A DNA stretch of 64,000 nt from Tricholoma matsutake (GCA_026075535.2 AP026544.2:4464001-4528000), one strand, 5' to 3'. Positions 41,885 through 55,600 are shown, counted from the stretch's first letter. The notes: a model not told the origin generated them from the letters alone. A program made the numbers and translations.

Positions 41885-43428
41885 ATGATGTTCTCTCGAC
41901 CTTACTTCTATAACGATCTGTTCTCCAACCCATACCTGTACCGCTCGCAGGATGCAGCCCTCGCACAGAAACAGGCTCAGGCTCGCGCTCGCGCTCCAGC
42001 ACAGCAGCGCGCTGATCAACGGGCCCGCCGTGCTGTATATCTTCCACACGAGGAGGACTCTAGTGATGACGAAGACTCCTACCCCTACGCTTGGCTGAGC
42101 TCTCGCGACCGACTCTATCTCGAGGCGAGGCAAAAGCAACAGCAGGAAGAGCGGAGACGCATAGAGGAGGAAGTCCTTCGCAAGCAAATGATAGAGGCGA
42201 GGAGAGAAGAGCAGGTAAAGCGCGAGCGTGACAGAGTGGGTTTTCTGTCGTATTTCTATCCGGTCACTGGATTATTAATTTGCCTCGTCAGATGCAACAG
42301 CAGAGTCGGTCGCGGACACGATCCCCAAAACCTCTCTCCAAGCCAACAAAACCTCGATCCCCTTCGCCTCCAACAGTTCCCCGTTCCCCCTCCCCAACGG
42401 CAGAAACCACACCAGTCACCTCACAATCTCGCTCAAGCACTCCTCAGTACTCCGACCTTCATCACGAAGCCGCGACCAAAATCCAGGCGTCATATCGCAT
42501 CCATCGTTCTCTTCGCACCATCGAGGATCTCGAGCGCCAATTCGACGAGCTCCGAAGTTCCCTGACGCTTCCCACCGTTCTTGACTTCCAAGGTCCTGAT
42601 AATATCATCCATGTCACCATTCCAGACCCGACCCTCTCTTCAACCTTGTCCTCCACTCTTGATATTGCTACCCCGAAACTCTCATATACAGCCAACAACT
42701 ATGCCGTCCATGCACATATAGAGGGTCTTAACCGGCTTCTAATGAAGCTCGACAGTGTGGAGAGCTGGGGTGATAGTAGGGTGCGCAAGAGCAGGAAAGC
42801 AGTAGTGCGGAGGATTGACGCTCAAGCAAGCGAGGTGGAGGCGTATTGGAAACGCGCGTGGATTGCCTATGATGAGCGTACCTCAGCAGTTTCAATACCT
42901 GCTAGTAGTGGGAGTGACGACGTTTACATGAACGAGGAGACAAAGGCGCAAGTGGAAGTACAACCTGAGCAGGATCAGCCCGCGGAGATGGAAGCTGCGC
43001 CCGTAGCAAAAGAGACAGAGGGAGAGAAGGCAGAGGAGAAGGCAGAGGAGTCCGAAGTGCAGATGATGATTGTCGATGAACTTGAGGACGTAACACCTTT
43101 ATCTACGCATCCCATTGACTCATCCACAGTCGCAGTTGAACATCGATCCGACGACGACGATCATCTCGATACTGTACCTGAGCTTTGTCACGTCGACAGC
43201 TCGGAGTCCTCAGATTCAGAGCTGGAATTTGAGGGTGCCGACGCAGCTGAGCCCGAGTCTGCAATGATGGTCGTCATGGAGCCTTCGGACTTGGACTCGA
43301 GCTCGGAGGATCATCCGTCTTTGTTGGGGAATGGGACTATAAATAGTGTGAAGATGGTAAAGGAGCACACCAAGGAGAAGGATGTCATTAATGTGGATCC
43401 AAGTTTAGGAGAGTTCGTGATGGTCTAG
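41885..43428 (+). CDS. BAG-domain (Hsp70 co-chaperone) protein, 495 aa
   Basis: Two exons, 41885-42235 and 42292-43428, join in phase 0 across a 56-bp intron. The N-terminal third is a highly charged Glu/Arg/Gln-rich helix (RQKQQQEERRRIEEEVLRKQ), probably coiled coil, followed by an SR/SP-rich linker. An IQ-like calmodulin-binding helix (AATKIQASYRIHRSLRTIED) lies near residue 175. A BAG domain follows at about residues 245-310 (VHAHIEGLNRLLMKLDSVES, RKAVVRRIDAQASEVEAYWK). The long acidic tail is repetitive in Glu. BAG domains bind the Hsp70 ATPase domain and act as nucleotide exchange factors. The IQ-plus-BAG pairing also occurs in plant BAG5-7-type proteins. Two adjacent ATGs (41885, 41888) could start it. 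Probably cytosolic. Confidence 0.8.
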
Positions 43429-44108
43429 TAGTAGTCTCGATATACACCAACCTCCACCACGATTTTGTCCCCGTGAATCAATCTTACAACTATCTTACAG
43501 TAACTATCGATATACGCTGCAATCTAGGGTGGGCTGCGACACTTGGCAACGGTAAGTTCTTACTTTATTCTGGACATGCACCGACAATTTAGTCACCTAG
43601 CTCCACAATTTTTCTGGTCGGTTAGCGTTACATAGAGATTGGACTTGCCTTGTATGTCGTCGTCGTGGCCCGCCTCCCTGAACGGGCTTCTTATATCTGG
43701 CTCGGTTATCGAAAGCTATCTCTTCAGTTAAGACGCCGCCCCGTAGCGATGAAGTATGCCCTGCATATCCTTCGTGCAGTGACCTAGGTAATCACTGTCC
43801 CGGACTGCTCCGAACACAGTCACAGTGTCAGCTGCTGATACTTCCCACCTTCTTGACATTGTCACTGTCCTCAAGCCTTGAGGTTGAAGCGCTGAAGTAC
43901 TACATATCTTTTTGTCATCGCTCGGTCCGACGCTCACGGTAAGTGTGGTCCAATTTGAAACACGCATCTAAAATTGTCCAGCGGCTAGCATGAGGGACTA
44001 GTGCGGCCTCGTTTCTGACACGCAGCCCACATGCAGCAGCGACAGCATACATAGGATTGCCAGCCAACGGATCCTTATCCTTACTTCATCCCACATATCT
44101 AGTTCACG
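43429..44108. other. Intergenic region, nothing recognised
   Basis: About 680 bp between two plus-strand genes; no motif or conserved frame seen. Confidence 0.45.
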
Positions 44109-45401
44109 ATGCCACCGATCAGCGATACTTGGCCAGACGTCGATGCTTTTCTAAGTTGTCTGGAGCCGGACTATGCAGACAGAGTCACCTCGATGGTGGC
44201 CTTTCTCCGACCTCGATTCAACGAGATTGAGGCATACGCTACGTCGCTACACTCACAAAACCTTCCTTGTCGGATTATATCCGACTGTTACACATGGGGC
44301 CAGTCATTCACTGTTTTTGAAATATTCTTCAACGACGAGCTCTCATGGATCATCCGATTTGGAATGCGTCCAATGGATGGATATTTCAATACTCCTGCTC
44401 AGCTCGAACGTAAGATTCTTAACGAGGTGGCTGCCTTGCGCCTGGTGCGCAATAGGACGACAATACCTGTCCCACATGTTGTAGCTTACCATCCAATCAT
44501 ATCCCCGACTAATCCACTCGGTCCCGAAGCTCCCCCATTTGTCCTCATGACTGCAATGACAGGTACGACGATTGGGGATTACGGGATTTCCACCAGTGGG
44601 GGTGGAGACCCATTAGAAGGGGACGAGAGAAAACGTCCCATCCTGGATCAGTATCTGAAGGACATTGCAGACATACATGTTCAACTCAGCCGAATCACCT
44701 TCGACACCATTGGATCTTTCGTTCTTGAGGCAGACGGGCGTGTGACTGTAGGACCTGGGGCTGACTATGGGCTTGGCCCATTCTCTTCAGCAACAGAATA
44801 CTTCAACTTACAGGCTGATGCATATGAGAGGCTCGCAGAAGCCGAGCCGTCTGAAAGCGGTGATCACACCGCACTGTCGAAGAGACAGTTTGTGGCAGCG
44901 CTGTGGCGTACTGCGATTATGCCTCTACTCGATAATCGCGATGACAAGGGCCCATTCCCAATGCGCCATGGGGACCTTCATAACGACAATATCCTCGTTG
45001 ACCCTACAGGCCACATCGTCGGTGTACTAGACTGGGATTGTGCAGGCACAGTCCCCTGGGAAGCCTTTGCGGTCCCTACTTTCGAAGTATCGGGAGATTT
45101 CGTGGATTTGGGGAGAGGGTCCAGGGACGAGCGTCTTGCTGTTCACGATGCATTCAATCGTGCGCTCGTAGAGGCGCAAGGTCCGTCCACGCTCGCATCT
45201 GGTCGAACCCTTGCGGAATTGCATAATTCCAATGCGGGTCATGTGGGTGCGTATCTTGCGTATTGGATGTTTTCAATGGCATGCGATTATGAGAAGACTG
45301 GACGGGCGCTGCATGATATTATAGGTCTCCCGGACGATATGGACCTGGCGTTCCAAAAGTTCGTTAGAGAAAAACATTTTCAACCATCTGCCCACTTGTA
45401 G
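44109..45401 (+). CDS. Aminoglycoside phosphotransferase-fold kinase, 430 aa
   Basis: A single exon, unusual among these intron-rich neighbours. The fold's hallmarks are present: the nucleotide-binding N-lobe ending in PVPHVVAYHP, the Brenner motif HGDLHNDNILVD near residue 286 (catalytic Asp and Asn) and the metal-binding LDWDCAGTVPWE near residue 307. Fungal genomes hold expanded families of such proteins of 400-500 residues. Their substrates are mostly unknown, although relatives phosphorylate choline, homoserine, aminoglycosides or sugars. Nothing suggests secretion. The single-exon structure and family expansion would fit a recently duplicated or retroposed copy, which is inference. The antibiotic-resistance role of bacterial relatives should not be assumed. 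Confidence 0.85.
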   Translation: MPPISDTWPDVDAFLSCLEPDYADRVTSMVAFLRPRFNEIEAYATSLHSQNLPCRIISDCYTWGQSFTVFEIFFNDELSWIIRFGMRPMDGYFNTPAQLERKILNEVAALRLVRNRTTIPVPHVVAYHPIISPTNPLGPEAPPFVLMTAMTGTTIGDYGISTSGGGDPLEGDERKRPILDQYLKDIADIHVQLSRITFDTIGSFVLEADGRVTVGPGADYGLGPFSSATEYFNLQADAYERLAEAEPSESGDHTALSKRQFVAALWRTAIMPLLDNRDDKGPFPMRHGDLHNDNILVDPTGHIVGVLDWDCAGTVPWEAFAVPTFEVSGDFVDLGRGSRDERLAVHDAFNRALVEAQGPSTLASGRTLAELHNSNAGHVGAYLAYWMFSMACDYEKTGRALHDIIGLPDDMDLAFQKFVREKHFQPSAHL

Positions 45402-45857
45402 CATTAATCAAGAGTTTATAAATTTTCTGTGTAGATATATGTTGGTCATTCGCACTGGTATTTGTTGGTCGTATATATGCGTTTACAATCATTCAACCAA
45501 TATTCAGAGTTCTCGCTGTGTGTTTCTTCCGAAGTCAAGTAAAGTAGTACAAAAGTCATAGTCCCCTAAAATATTATCAGCATCTCTCTGTCCCATCTCC
45601 GTCAGCACTCGACGAGAAGAGGTGATGTACTACATCTCACCACAAGGACCCGGAAGTGTATCTTGATCCCTTCCTAGTAGTTGTTGAACGGTTCGAAAAA
45701 TGGTTACTACGAACATCGTTCATTTCTTGTAGTATATAAGTTTTAAACGACCTAAAATACACAGGTGTCACAGTGCGATAATGGTAGATGAAGGACATAC
45801 GGACAACAGCAACAGCATGAACGAAATGAAAAGGTGGAGCATGCATAAACATACACC
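45402..45857. other. Tail-to-tail intergenic region
   Basis: About 450 bp between the stop codons of the phosphotransferase gene and the Lon gene; it should hold both 3' untranslated regions. No further feature seen. Confidence 0.5.
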
Positions 45858-48800
45858 CTAGAGCCGACTCTCTAACAACACCGACCCCTCTCCCCTCCTC
45901 CACATAAGTGCTGTCTTCCCAAACGCCGCCTCCAGGGCCTCCTCCACTGTACGCACGAACACAAACTCCATCTCATTCCGGATCTCCGGAGCCACGTCGT
46001 GCTCTACGTCCTTCCTGTTCGCCCACGGGACTATCACTTTCGTTATCTGGGCGCGGTGTGCACCGAGAACCTGTAATTGGGTGTTCGATGAGAATAATAA
46101 GGGTGTTATGCTATAGTATTGACCTTCTCTTTGATACCGCCGACGGGCGTAACACGTCCTCGTAGTGTAATCTGAAGACCATCAGCAAGTCACGACTATG
46201 CATCCAAGACTGAAAAAAAAAACCCACCTCGCCAGTCATAGCAATATGCGTCGGCACACACGCGCCCGTCAACAATGACACAAATGCACATGTCTACATG
46301 TGCACCATTGCCTATTTAGTTCCAGCGCCCATAGAAGGAAACACAACGCACCATCGCGATCCCCGCACTGGGCCCATCCTTCTTCTGTGCTCCTGCAGGA
46401 AGATGGAGGTGTATATCAATTGGGTCGGGAACCTTCAGAGGGTCTTGCAGCCGCGTATTCGTAATACGCAGATCATATGCGTGAGTCTTGACCCAGCTCA
46501 GCGCGAGCTCGCCGCTTTCCTTGATCACCTGGCCACCAATGATCATCCATAAAATAGAGGGGTGAGAGGGAGAAAGCACCCACCTTGCCCAAACTCCCCG
46601 TCAACTTCAGTTTGCCACTCCCAGGCACTGAAATCGTTTCCACAGGCATAATGCCGCCTTCCCCTTGGCCCATCACCACAAGCCCATAAACCACTCCTCT
46701 CCTCTCCTCTCTCTCCTTTTCCTCCCCGTCCCACCTCGCAATCCCCAATATTTTCTCCAGTTCGTGCTCCTCCACCACCCGCTTATATTCTTTCTTCTTA
46801 ATCTTACTGCCATCCACACCCTTCTCATCTTTCGCCTCGACTTCAATGACATCCCTCTCAAACTCCTCCCCACCAATCAACTTCCTCACATCCACCCCAG
46901 GAAGCGCATCCACAAATTCTGCCCACTCGACAGCTTTATACCTCACCACACCTCCAATCGCCCTCTCCAAGCTCCGCACACCGGCTTCACGGGTGTACCT
47001 CGTCGCAATTCGCAAAAGTGCAGGCTCCGTGATCGTTATATGCGTTTTGTCCAGCCCGTTTGCATGGAGTTGTTTGGGTAAAAGGAACCGTCTTGCGATG
47101 TGCATCTTCTCGTCATAGGTGTACCCTGTTAAAGAGAATTAATGAGGGTTGTTGGGTTCATGAGGGAAGGAAAGAACATACCAGCCAGCTGAATGACCTC
47201 ACACCGGTCCAGAAGCGGTGCAGAAATAGTCTCAAGCGAGTTAGCCGTGCATATAAACAGCACCTGACTCAAATCGATCGGCACATTAATATAATGATCC
47301 TGCACCCAAACCGAAAAATCAACTCTCATCGCCCAAAAAAAAAAAAAGAAAGAAAGCAGAACCCACGTTGAACGCCCAATTCTGTTCCGGGTCCAACACC
47401 TCTAGCAAAGCAGCCCCTGGATCACCATGAAAATTACTCTGGCCCACTTTATCAATCTCATCCAACAGAAGCACTGCATCACCCCTCCCCGCTTTCCTCA
47501 AAGCCTGGACGACCAACCCGGGTCCGCTAGCGACGTACGTGCGGCGATGGCCTCTGATCTCGGCCTCGTCACGCACGCCGCCGAGGGAGATACGCTGGAA
47601 GGGTCGGTTGAGCGCACGTGCAACGGATTGCCCGAGGGAAGTTTTTCCAGTGCCTGGGGGGCCGACGAAGCTGTGAGGGGAGCGGAAGGTTAGTGATGCA
47701 AAAATCTGGGCGGAGGGAGACGGACAGTAATATAGGGCCTTTAACGCCTTTTTTGCCTAGTCGTCCGTGGTGTTTGGGCTTTCCGGGGGTGGAGCCTGGA
47801 ACGCCGAACTGGAGTTGCTGGGGCTGTACTTGCGTTTGAGCATCTATGTCTTTCTTCCCTTCTTCTTTGTCCAGTTTCCCGTCTACTTCCTCCACTTCCC
47901 CGTGCGCTGCTTGCTCGCTTTCTTTTTGACGTTCTACGGCTAGCTCACGTTCTGCATTCATCTCCTTCAGTCTGACGACTGCCAGGTACTCGATGAGGCG
48001 CTTCTTGATCTTGTCGAGGCCGAAGTGGTCTGCGTCGAGCTGGGCGCGGGCATTGGAAAGGAAGGTTCTTGCGTGCAAAGACTGTGCGGGAGCGTGTGAC
48101 GACTCGGAAGAAGTGGGAGGTACATATGTAGAATTAGGCCATGGAACCGCGGTTAACCACTCCAACTGCCAAAAAATATTAAGCTCGGAAGGGTTAAGAG
48201 GAAGGAAGGAAAGACATACATAACTCCTGATCACACCATTCTCTACACTGCCCTGTGGGATCCTCTTTAACCTCCTCCACTCTCTGACACCCATCTTTCT
48301 CTCCTCAGAGCCTACCTCCATCGCCTCGATTCGTTTCCGTAGGTCCGCCAAATCATCCGCCTCTGCCTGCTCGTCGTCATCTAGCTCGCTTGTTCCACCC
48401 GTCCCTGTTGCAGTCGTTGTATTTCCGTCTGTAGGCAGTGCGGCGGAATTTGAAGAAGGGGAAGAGGAGGAAGGGGAGCGGTGGAGGGCTTGCAGCTCAC
48501 GCTGGATGGCGGCGAGCTGTTGACGGAGGAAGAACTCTTTTTGTTGCTTGGAAAGCGATTCGTCGACTGCCGCTGCGATCTTTGTGGATACTTCGGAAAT
48601 GGAGGTTTGTTTCAAGAACATTTCTGTTGCGAGCTTGAGTCGCGCTTCGGTGTCTGGTGTGCTTAGAATTGCTATTAGGCGTAGTTAGCTTAGAATTGGA
48701 TATTGGAAAGGAGAAATGAACCTACCTAGTTTATCGTTGTATTCTCCATTGATAGCGCTTACGAGTACATCCGCCATCCATGGGGCGCGAGAATCGGAAA

Positions 48801-49332
48801 TATCATCCAGCATCCCTGCGATTTTGAGATAGCTCTCTTTTCTCATCTGTTGCGGCGAATCTCGTGCAAGACGATCAAGCAACCTTATACCGGCGAGCTT
48901 GAATTTGCTGACGGCCTCTTCCGAGGGCTTAAGTTCTGTTGGCGGGTATTCCACTTCATGTAGGGCTAGATCGTCCTTAGTTGGTGGCATATAGACAGAG
49001 GTAGGGACAGGGAGGTCACTTGCACTCGCATTTGAGATGATATGAACGCGAGTGAGACCGTGAAGGGATAGAAGATAAGGCTGGCGGGGATTACGAGGAG
49101 TAGGTTTTACAAGACGCAAAACACGAGCAGCGGTACCCCATTCTGAGAGGACATCTGTAGGATTTTTGTTGATAATGGGAACAGCGGCGATGACGGGGAG
49201 AGCGTCAGAGTCTTCGATGAGGGTATGAATGGCTTCACCGATGAATTGAGAGACAGGGAGAGTTATTCTTGAAGCTGGGAGAAGGAGGAGAGGATGTGGA
49301 AGAGCGAGGACTGGCAACTTTGACTTGGCCAT
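45858..49332 (-). CDS. Peroxisomal Lon protease homologue, 988 aa
   Basis: Ten exons (48726-49332, 48220-48671, 47726-48165, 47367-47670, 47182-47299, 46584-47125, 46352-46528, 46228-46293, 46124-46171, 45858-46070) give an unbroken frame. The N-terminal LON substrate-binding domain starts [20 protein letters not shown]. Coiled-coil Gln/Glu-rich helices follow, then the AAA+ module with Walker A GPPGTGKT (about residue 505) and Walker B LLLDEID. The C-terminal Ser-Lys protease domain has DGPSAG (catalytic Ser about 875) and VGGIKEK (Lys about 916). The protein ends SRL, a canonical type 1 peroxisomal targeting signal, and lacks a mitochondrial presequence. It therefore belongs to the peroxisomal Lon branch that degrades damaged or unfolded matrix proteins with ATP. 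The start is the only Met before the LON domain. UTP10 diverges 320 bp upstream. Confidence 0.93.
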
Positions 49333-49652
49333 CGAGGATGCAGCTTACTCCGTTCTCCCCGTCCACTTTTGTACCCCCTTCCACCCAAATCTGACGTAAG
49401 ATCGCCAGTTTGTCATGCTACCCGTCCTGTTCTCCGAGTAAGTATACCCTGTCGTCGATACCCTGTCGTCGATACCCTGCCCTATGCGTCGTACGCCTGT
49501 CAAAAATATAACAATGGCTATTGGAACTGGAAGTATTGGGCTAGTTGGACAAGTTACTTACTACAACTATCTATCTATTAGTCCCTTTACCCTGGGTCAC
49601 GTGCAATTGAAAGTAAAAAATTATCACGTTACATAGGTAAGTAAGTGCTTTG
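49333..49652. promoter_or_regulatory. Shared divergent promoter of Lon and UTP10
   Basis: Only 320 bp separate the two start codons, so the promoters must overlap or share elements. A 14-bp direct repeat ATACCCTGTCGTCG occurs 2.6 times in tandem at 49444-49479. CACGTG-like (TCACGTGC near 49597) and TCACGTT (49623) motifs are also present. Confidence 0.5.
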
Positions 49653-52600
49653 ATGACCAGTCTCTCTAGGCAATTAGCACACAGTGCTTCTCTCAACACT
49701 GCACTACTCGTAGACAGGTCTCGCAGAAAGTCTCCAGAGTCTTATCTTTTTACTGGACGCGATGCTCATCAACATGACCTTCATGCCATACACGCTTTGG
49801 GTATCAACGGCCTTTTGCAATTAGCGTCTCTAGATCCTGCTTTCCTACCATTCGAGGACAAATTGTTCTCTGACCATGCAAAATCTATAGACAGAACACT
49901 TCTCTCGTCTGAAGCCAGTGCCGAACTAGACCAATCTATCGACGCTTGCCTTTCCTTGTTAGGACCGTACTTGATCGAGACGCCCACTGCGAAAGTTATC
50001 GAGTGGCTTGTAAGGAGATTTAGGTGCGGGATCCTGTAAATTTGTTCTCGACGCAAACTCACAACCTCCAGAATCAACGAATTCAATGTTGAAGCCATTC
50101 TCTCACTGTTCCTTCCGTACCACGAGTCTCCTCATTTTGCAAAGATGCTCACAATACTTCACATCAAGTATGTCGCATTTCCTTCCCATATATCCAATGC
50201 TCTAATATGCATCCTCCAGGCTAAACTCCACGTGGAGTTTTCTACACGCCTTCAAGTCAGCAGCTCAACATGTACCTCGGATTTCGTTAGTTACAGAGAT
50301 GCTGCGAAATTTGGACGTTGCTCGTTTCGTCAGCTCCTTGCTTCCATCTGCTATGAAAGAAGGTCGGTGTCATCGAGTCTTGCTGGCATTCAATGCGGCT
50401 TGTCTGCACGACTTCATCTTCCGTAGCCAGTCCCTAGACGAGGGGACTCTTGCATACCTTCTCCCCGCATTATTAGAACCTCTGCAACAGGTACCCGCTA
50501 TAAAGGACGCAGTGGTGCGTACTTTTGACTTTGGATAAGTTGCGTATCCCGATGCTCTCTTTTTAGCTCGGCTCATATGTCCTACTATCCACCCTATCCC
50601 AAAAATGTCAATTCAAAGCCCCGGCTTTGAAAGCCATTGTCGGAGCCATGGCGGCTTGTGCCCAACATGTCTCTCCGAGGCAGTTTATTAATGCAGCGGT
50701 GTCCGTTTGTGAGCTACAGACTGAATTGGAGCACTGGTCGGATAGTACCGTGAAAAATATCATTCGAATCTCGTAAGTAGGATGATCGGATTCCAGTGCT
50801 TGCTTTGCTTACTGTCCTTGTAGAACTATTGGTGAAGAGCTGCGAAATTCTTGCAAGTGGTTTGGGTCCGAGAAGCTGCTTTGCCCTTTGCTTCCTGGTC
50901 TCTTGAAACGGTATGCCGTATATTTCTTTTTATAGGTATCTTGCCTCTTGTTAAGATGTGCTTATCAGACTGGGTGATGAAAATGCTCTGTCATTGTTGG
51001 AGGACCTCCTCACCGCCCCCCAAGTCCCGACCATAGTTATACGACGATCCGCGAATATGCTCATTCGATGTGCAATCTCTGAGGAAGCGTTACCCGACGC
51101 AACCTCAGCGCGTCGGCTTTTGTCAATTATCAAACAACGACATCCAACTGCTTTCAATGAAGCTGCAGACGTGCTTCGTGAAGAAGATGCAGATGTTGAG
51201 GCTTCGGTGGAACAATTGATAATATCCCTTTCTGTGGTATGATTTCGTTTAACCTATCTTCTGTCCACCTACTCCATGGTCATCTAGGTTCCAACAACTC
51301 ATGATTCATCCGAAGATGGACGCAAGGGTAACGTTGACATGATACTTGCCTCGAGCAACGCCGATGCAAAAGTCAGAGCTATTGCGGTCAAAGGCTTACT
51401 CGATTCGATTTCTAAGCAGCTCATGGATCCTGCAGAACTGGTATCTACATCTGAACGTTCTTCCTGCATTACATCTGATCTCAAGATTGGTATAGGAATA
51501 TACCCACTCTGCTTTGCTAGCCCGCGTCCAGGACACCAACCAAAGCGTCGTCGAAGCACTCTACAACGAACCAAACGTCATCGTCCCAATCCTGATCAAG
51601 GAGGCATCGACATACGTCACCAGCCTCTCCACCTTGCTTTCTGCACCTGGCGTAAAACCCAAACGCGCCCTCCTCCGAACGCACCTTAACTTCATCGGAA
51701 CGCACCTCTTCCCAACGGGTTCCTCGTATTTGCATGATATTTTCCATCAAATTCTATTACCGTTCTTGCTGTTTTCGAAGCCGAGGCAGCACACGGCGGA
51801 GGTCGTTTGGGAAACTGTCTCGAATTATTTGCAAGGAGTAGATGTAAAGAGAGCCCCAGCGTATGAATGGCTGGCTGGATGCGCTTCGATCATTAACGCT
51901 GAAAAACAAAAAGAAAATGTTGATCCCGTCGAGAGGATGAGCACTTTCAATCTAGCAATAGCCGCTCAGATTGCCAGTAGGTGGTTCTCCCATCGATATT
52001 TGTGCTGTCGGCTGATCATGAGTGACGTCGTTAGAAAATATCCTGATGTCGAACAATTATGCAGCTCACTTTGATGCTCTCGTGGTGAAGCTACAGGACA
52101 TTAACCCTCATTCCAAGGTTTTGAGCTACCTTATTACACGTGCCTTGCTAGGACAACTCTCTGGTGAACATCAGCTAGAGGCGGCTCATAGAGTTCTCGA
52201 TGTTGCTGGTATCGAGGATTTGCCTTCAGGAGGCGACAATTTGTTCGATGTACGTCATATTACGTTTCTAGAATTGGACGTGCGCGTTGATGTGAAGTGA
52301 ATGTAGGCTATCGACGATAAGACTTTAGGTCGAAACATTGTCGTGAAACCCAGCAATAAAAATACTTTGCACTGGCTACAGATTTCGATTCTGGCCTTCG
52401 TGGCCACTATGCCCCGACCACAAGGGTTGACGATAAACTGGATAATGGATGATTCATCTGTGGGTCACTGGTCTCTTTTCAATACATATAAGGAAGCAGT
52501 TTTGCTCACCATAATCCAGGCATCATCTGACAAAAGAGGGCCGAGATACGTTGGGCTCATGCGTACAATATATCGCCTTGCCAATATGTCAACTTCTGCC

Positions 52601-55600
52601 CCACGCCTCACTATGAACCTCCTCCAAACGTTATTCATAAACCTCAAGGACGATGCTTTGGCATTCCTTGCTGGAATTTGGATTAATTGTACACCGAAGA
52701 ACAACAATGACGACCTCCTTGTGACTGTGGCATTGCGCCACGCAGTGGCATTCCTCGAAGCCCATATAGCGGAGGACGGTGGGATGGACTTCCAGACCAT
52801 ATTTCCGGCGTTCCTCGTTGCCCTTCAGAGTGAAAGCGTGGACATACGGCAAGCTGCCTTGGCTTGCATCTCGTGCTTGCGCCGGTTGGCAGACCGTCAG
52901 TTCACGGCTGTATATAGATTCGATACTATATATGGTCAGAGTGAAAGTGAGTGCGATTCGAAACCGTCTTTTCACGTTCATCTCATAAGGGCCCGGCATC
53001 CTGGGTAGACCAGCTGCAATATCTAGATCGAGACGACTTCAAACGATATCTCGAAGCTCTCGGGGAACATCAAGATCATCTCGCCCCTGACGTTGAGCAC
53101 GTCAAGCTCTTCCATGAACAACATCTGAGTCCAAACAAAACAGATAAAAAACGTAATGCAGAGTAGGTCCCATGCTCTATTCAATATTACCATACGATAA
53201 GTGATACCCGTCCAGGTACAAACATCGCGTCCTATGCTATATGTTATCGCATATCAACGCCCTCGGAATACCGAGTGCGCAGGTTGCCCTTCTCAAAACT
53301 GTCCAGTCCATATCAGACAGCGCAAAGGCACAGGTGTTACTTCCCACTATCCAGATGTTGCTGTCTGGAGGCTATAGGAGTAATTCTCCCTCGGCGGACC
53401 TTTCCGATTTAGTTATATCTTGTTTCGATATCTCCACGACTGACGATCTTAATAATGACCAAAGTAAGCTATGGGACACCTTCCTCGCGGTATTACGTAG
53501 CACGTTCACATCAGGTCAGTCTTGCTGATAGGTTGTTGGGCTTGCTCTCTAGCGCTGACGAGTCGTCAGGATTCCTTTCATCTTCACGATCAATCATTTC
53601 TCAGGCACTGGGGAATGGACTCTTTGCAAAGCTGAGGCTAGAGCGTACAGTCACGATATGTGAAACATTATTAGATGTTTCGTCTCGAGATGCAGAAACG
53701 GTCTGTGCCAAAAAGATCGCCGTTTCCATCGCTTCTAATATTCTTTTTTTTAGTATGCTGCCTCCAAACAAGTGCTGAGCAATCTTGTTCAGGATGTACC
53801 GCTCATAGTGCGTATGCTTGATTCCCTGCAGCCTAACCCTATCGGTACTTCACCACGCGCAAGCAAACGAGCTAGACTAGTGGAGTTCGTATCTTTCCTT
53901 CTTATTTACACTCAGCACATCTTGATATTTCTTTAGCGCTCCCGAAGATGGTCTTCAGCGTCTGGGTCTCTTTGTGGAAGTATTAGGAACAAGACCGTTA
54001 CATGGATCTCTTGACCTTGTCTCACACCTCTTGGAAACGCTCAATCGAGTGGTGCAATCTGTTTCGCCTGTACAGGCGGATGTTAGCTATGTCGAACAGC
54101 TGTTGATGTCCGCCATCGAAAACTCGGCCAGTAAGATAAAGGTATGCGGATATCTTTTTCTTGTGGCATGTTATGAATGAAGGTCATGTAGGAGATGCCT
54201 AACCTGTCGCCTAGCGCTGTCAGACTAGACATTCTTGTAGAACTCATTCGTGGTAAAGTCATAATCCTATGATTGCTCTGTCAATACCTGACCACACTTT
54301 TTCCCTTGACTATAGTTGCCGATAACCCTCAAACTTTCCACCAGGCGCTTCTCCTGATGGCGAATTTGGCCCGTTTAGCGCCTGACTCCGTGCTATGCAA
54401 CGTCATGCCCGTCTTCACCTTCATGGGCTCAAATGTCTTCCATCGTGATGACACGTATAGCTTTAGGGTGGTGCAGCAGGTCAAACTTCCCCGCCCTTAC
54501 ATATCTCTATTACTGATCTCAATCTCATAATGTGATGTGCAGACTATAGATAATATCGTTCCTGTCATGGTTTCGTCGCTGAAGCACACACATTCGGAAA
54601 CGCTTAGCCTCTGGATCGGCTCAAAGGACTTTTTACGTGTGTTCACAGATGCTGCAAATCATATTCCACGCCATAGGCGCACCAGGTTTGTTAAATTTCT
54701 ACCGTCCCTCGACAAGAAGCTGAAGAAGGTCTAGTTTCTTCACTCATCTTGTGGATGTCCTTGGTTCTGAGGATTTCCTTGCCCCGATTTGCATGCTTCT
54801 CATCGAAAAGGTCGCAAATCGTGTTGTCCGACAAACTTCTGAGGAGGTGCAAAATTCGTTGGTTTTGCCCTCGTCAATTCTTGATCATAATTCACCGGAG
54901 TTGCAAATTCGCGTATGTATTTCTCATTCCATTGTTTTGCCAGTCTATAATCGGCCGTCCTGTAGACCCTCACCGGAATATTGCATGAATGCCAACGGCT
55001 TGCCGCACGTATAACTCATCCTGAGATTGTTCAGCCAACCTTTTTGGAGGTTCCCCTGTAATATTCCAGTACTCCGTTCTTGTCCTTTTCGCTTACGTTT
55101 CATTTAATTTAGTGATGACGAACACTCGGCACCCTTGTCAACCGTCTTGCGACGACGTGCTCAAGCCCTTGCGATTTTCGTTGGTTACGCTGTCAAACCT
55201 TCTACTTCGGAATCTTCTTCACACCAAGAGCATGTGAACCATCTCATGACTGCTCTCATCGCCCTTAGTACCCTTGAAAGTGGTGCCAACGCCGATGCTA
55301 AAGTAGACGAGATCTCTCAAGCTGCACGCGCATCCATGGACAGAGCTTTGAGGGTTATGTCAGTCGTCGACTTTGCCAATGCTGTATTATCTATGATCGA
55401 ATCAGGAGAACAACAGGCAAGAGTGCTTCACCTTTTTCTAAATGGTCAAACTGACGTACTTCTAGGTCCAAGCAGGGGCTCTAGAGCTTCTGAGCGACCG
55501 CCTTGCCGAGGTCTCTACGAAAATGCGTCAGAATATCGTCCCAACAATGGTCAAGATTACTGATGCAATCCGAAATCTCCTGGTAGCCAAGACGGACGCT

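Noticed and set aside
55417..55465. GC-AG intron in UTP10
   Set aside because: A GC donor fits, but a GT donor two codons downstream keeps the same frame and matches the family slightly better, so the claim cannot be supported without RNA.
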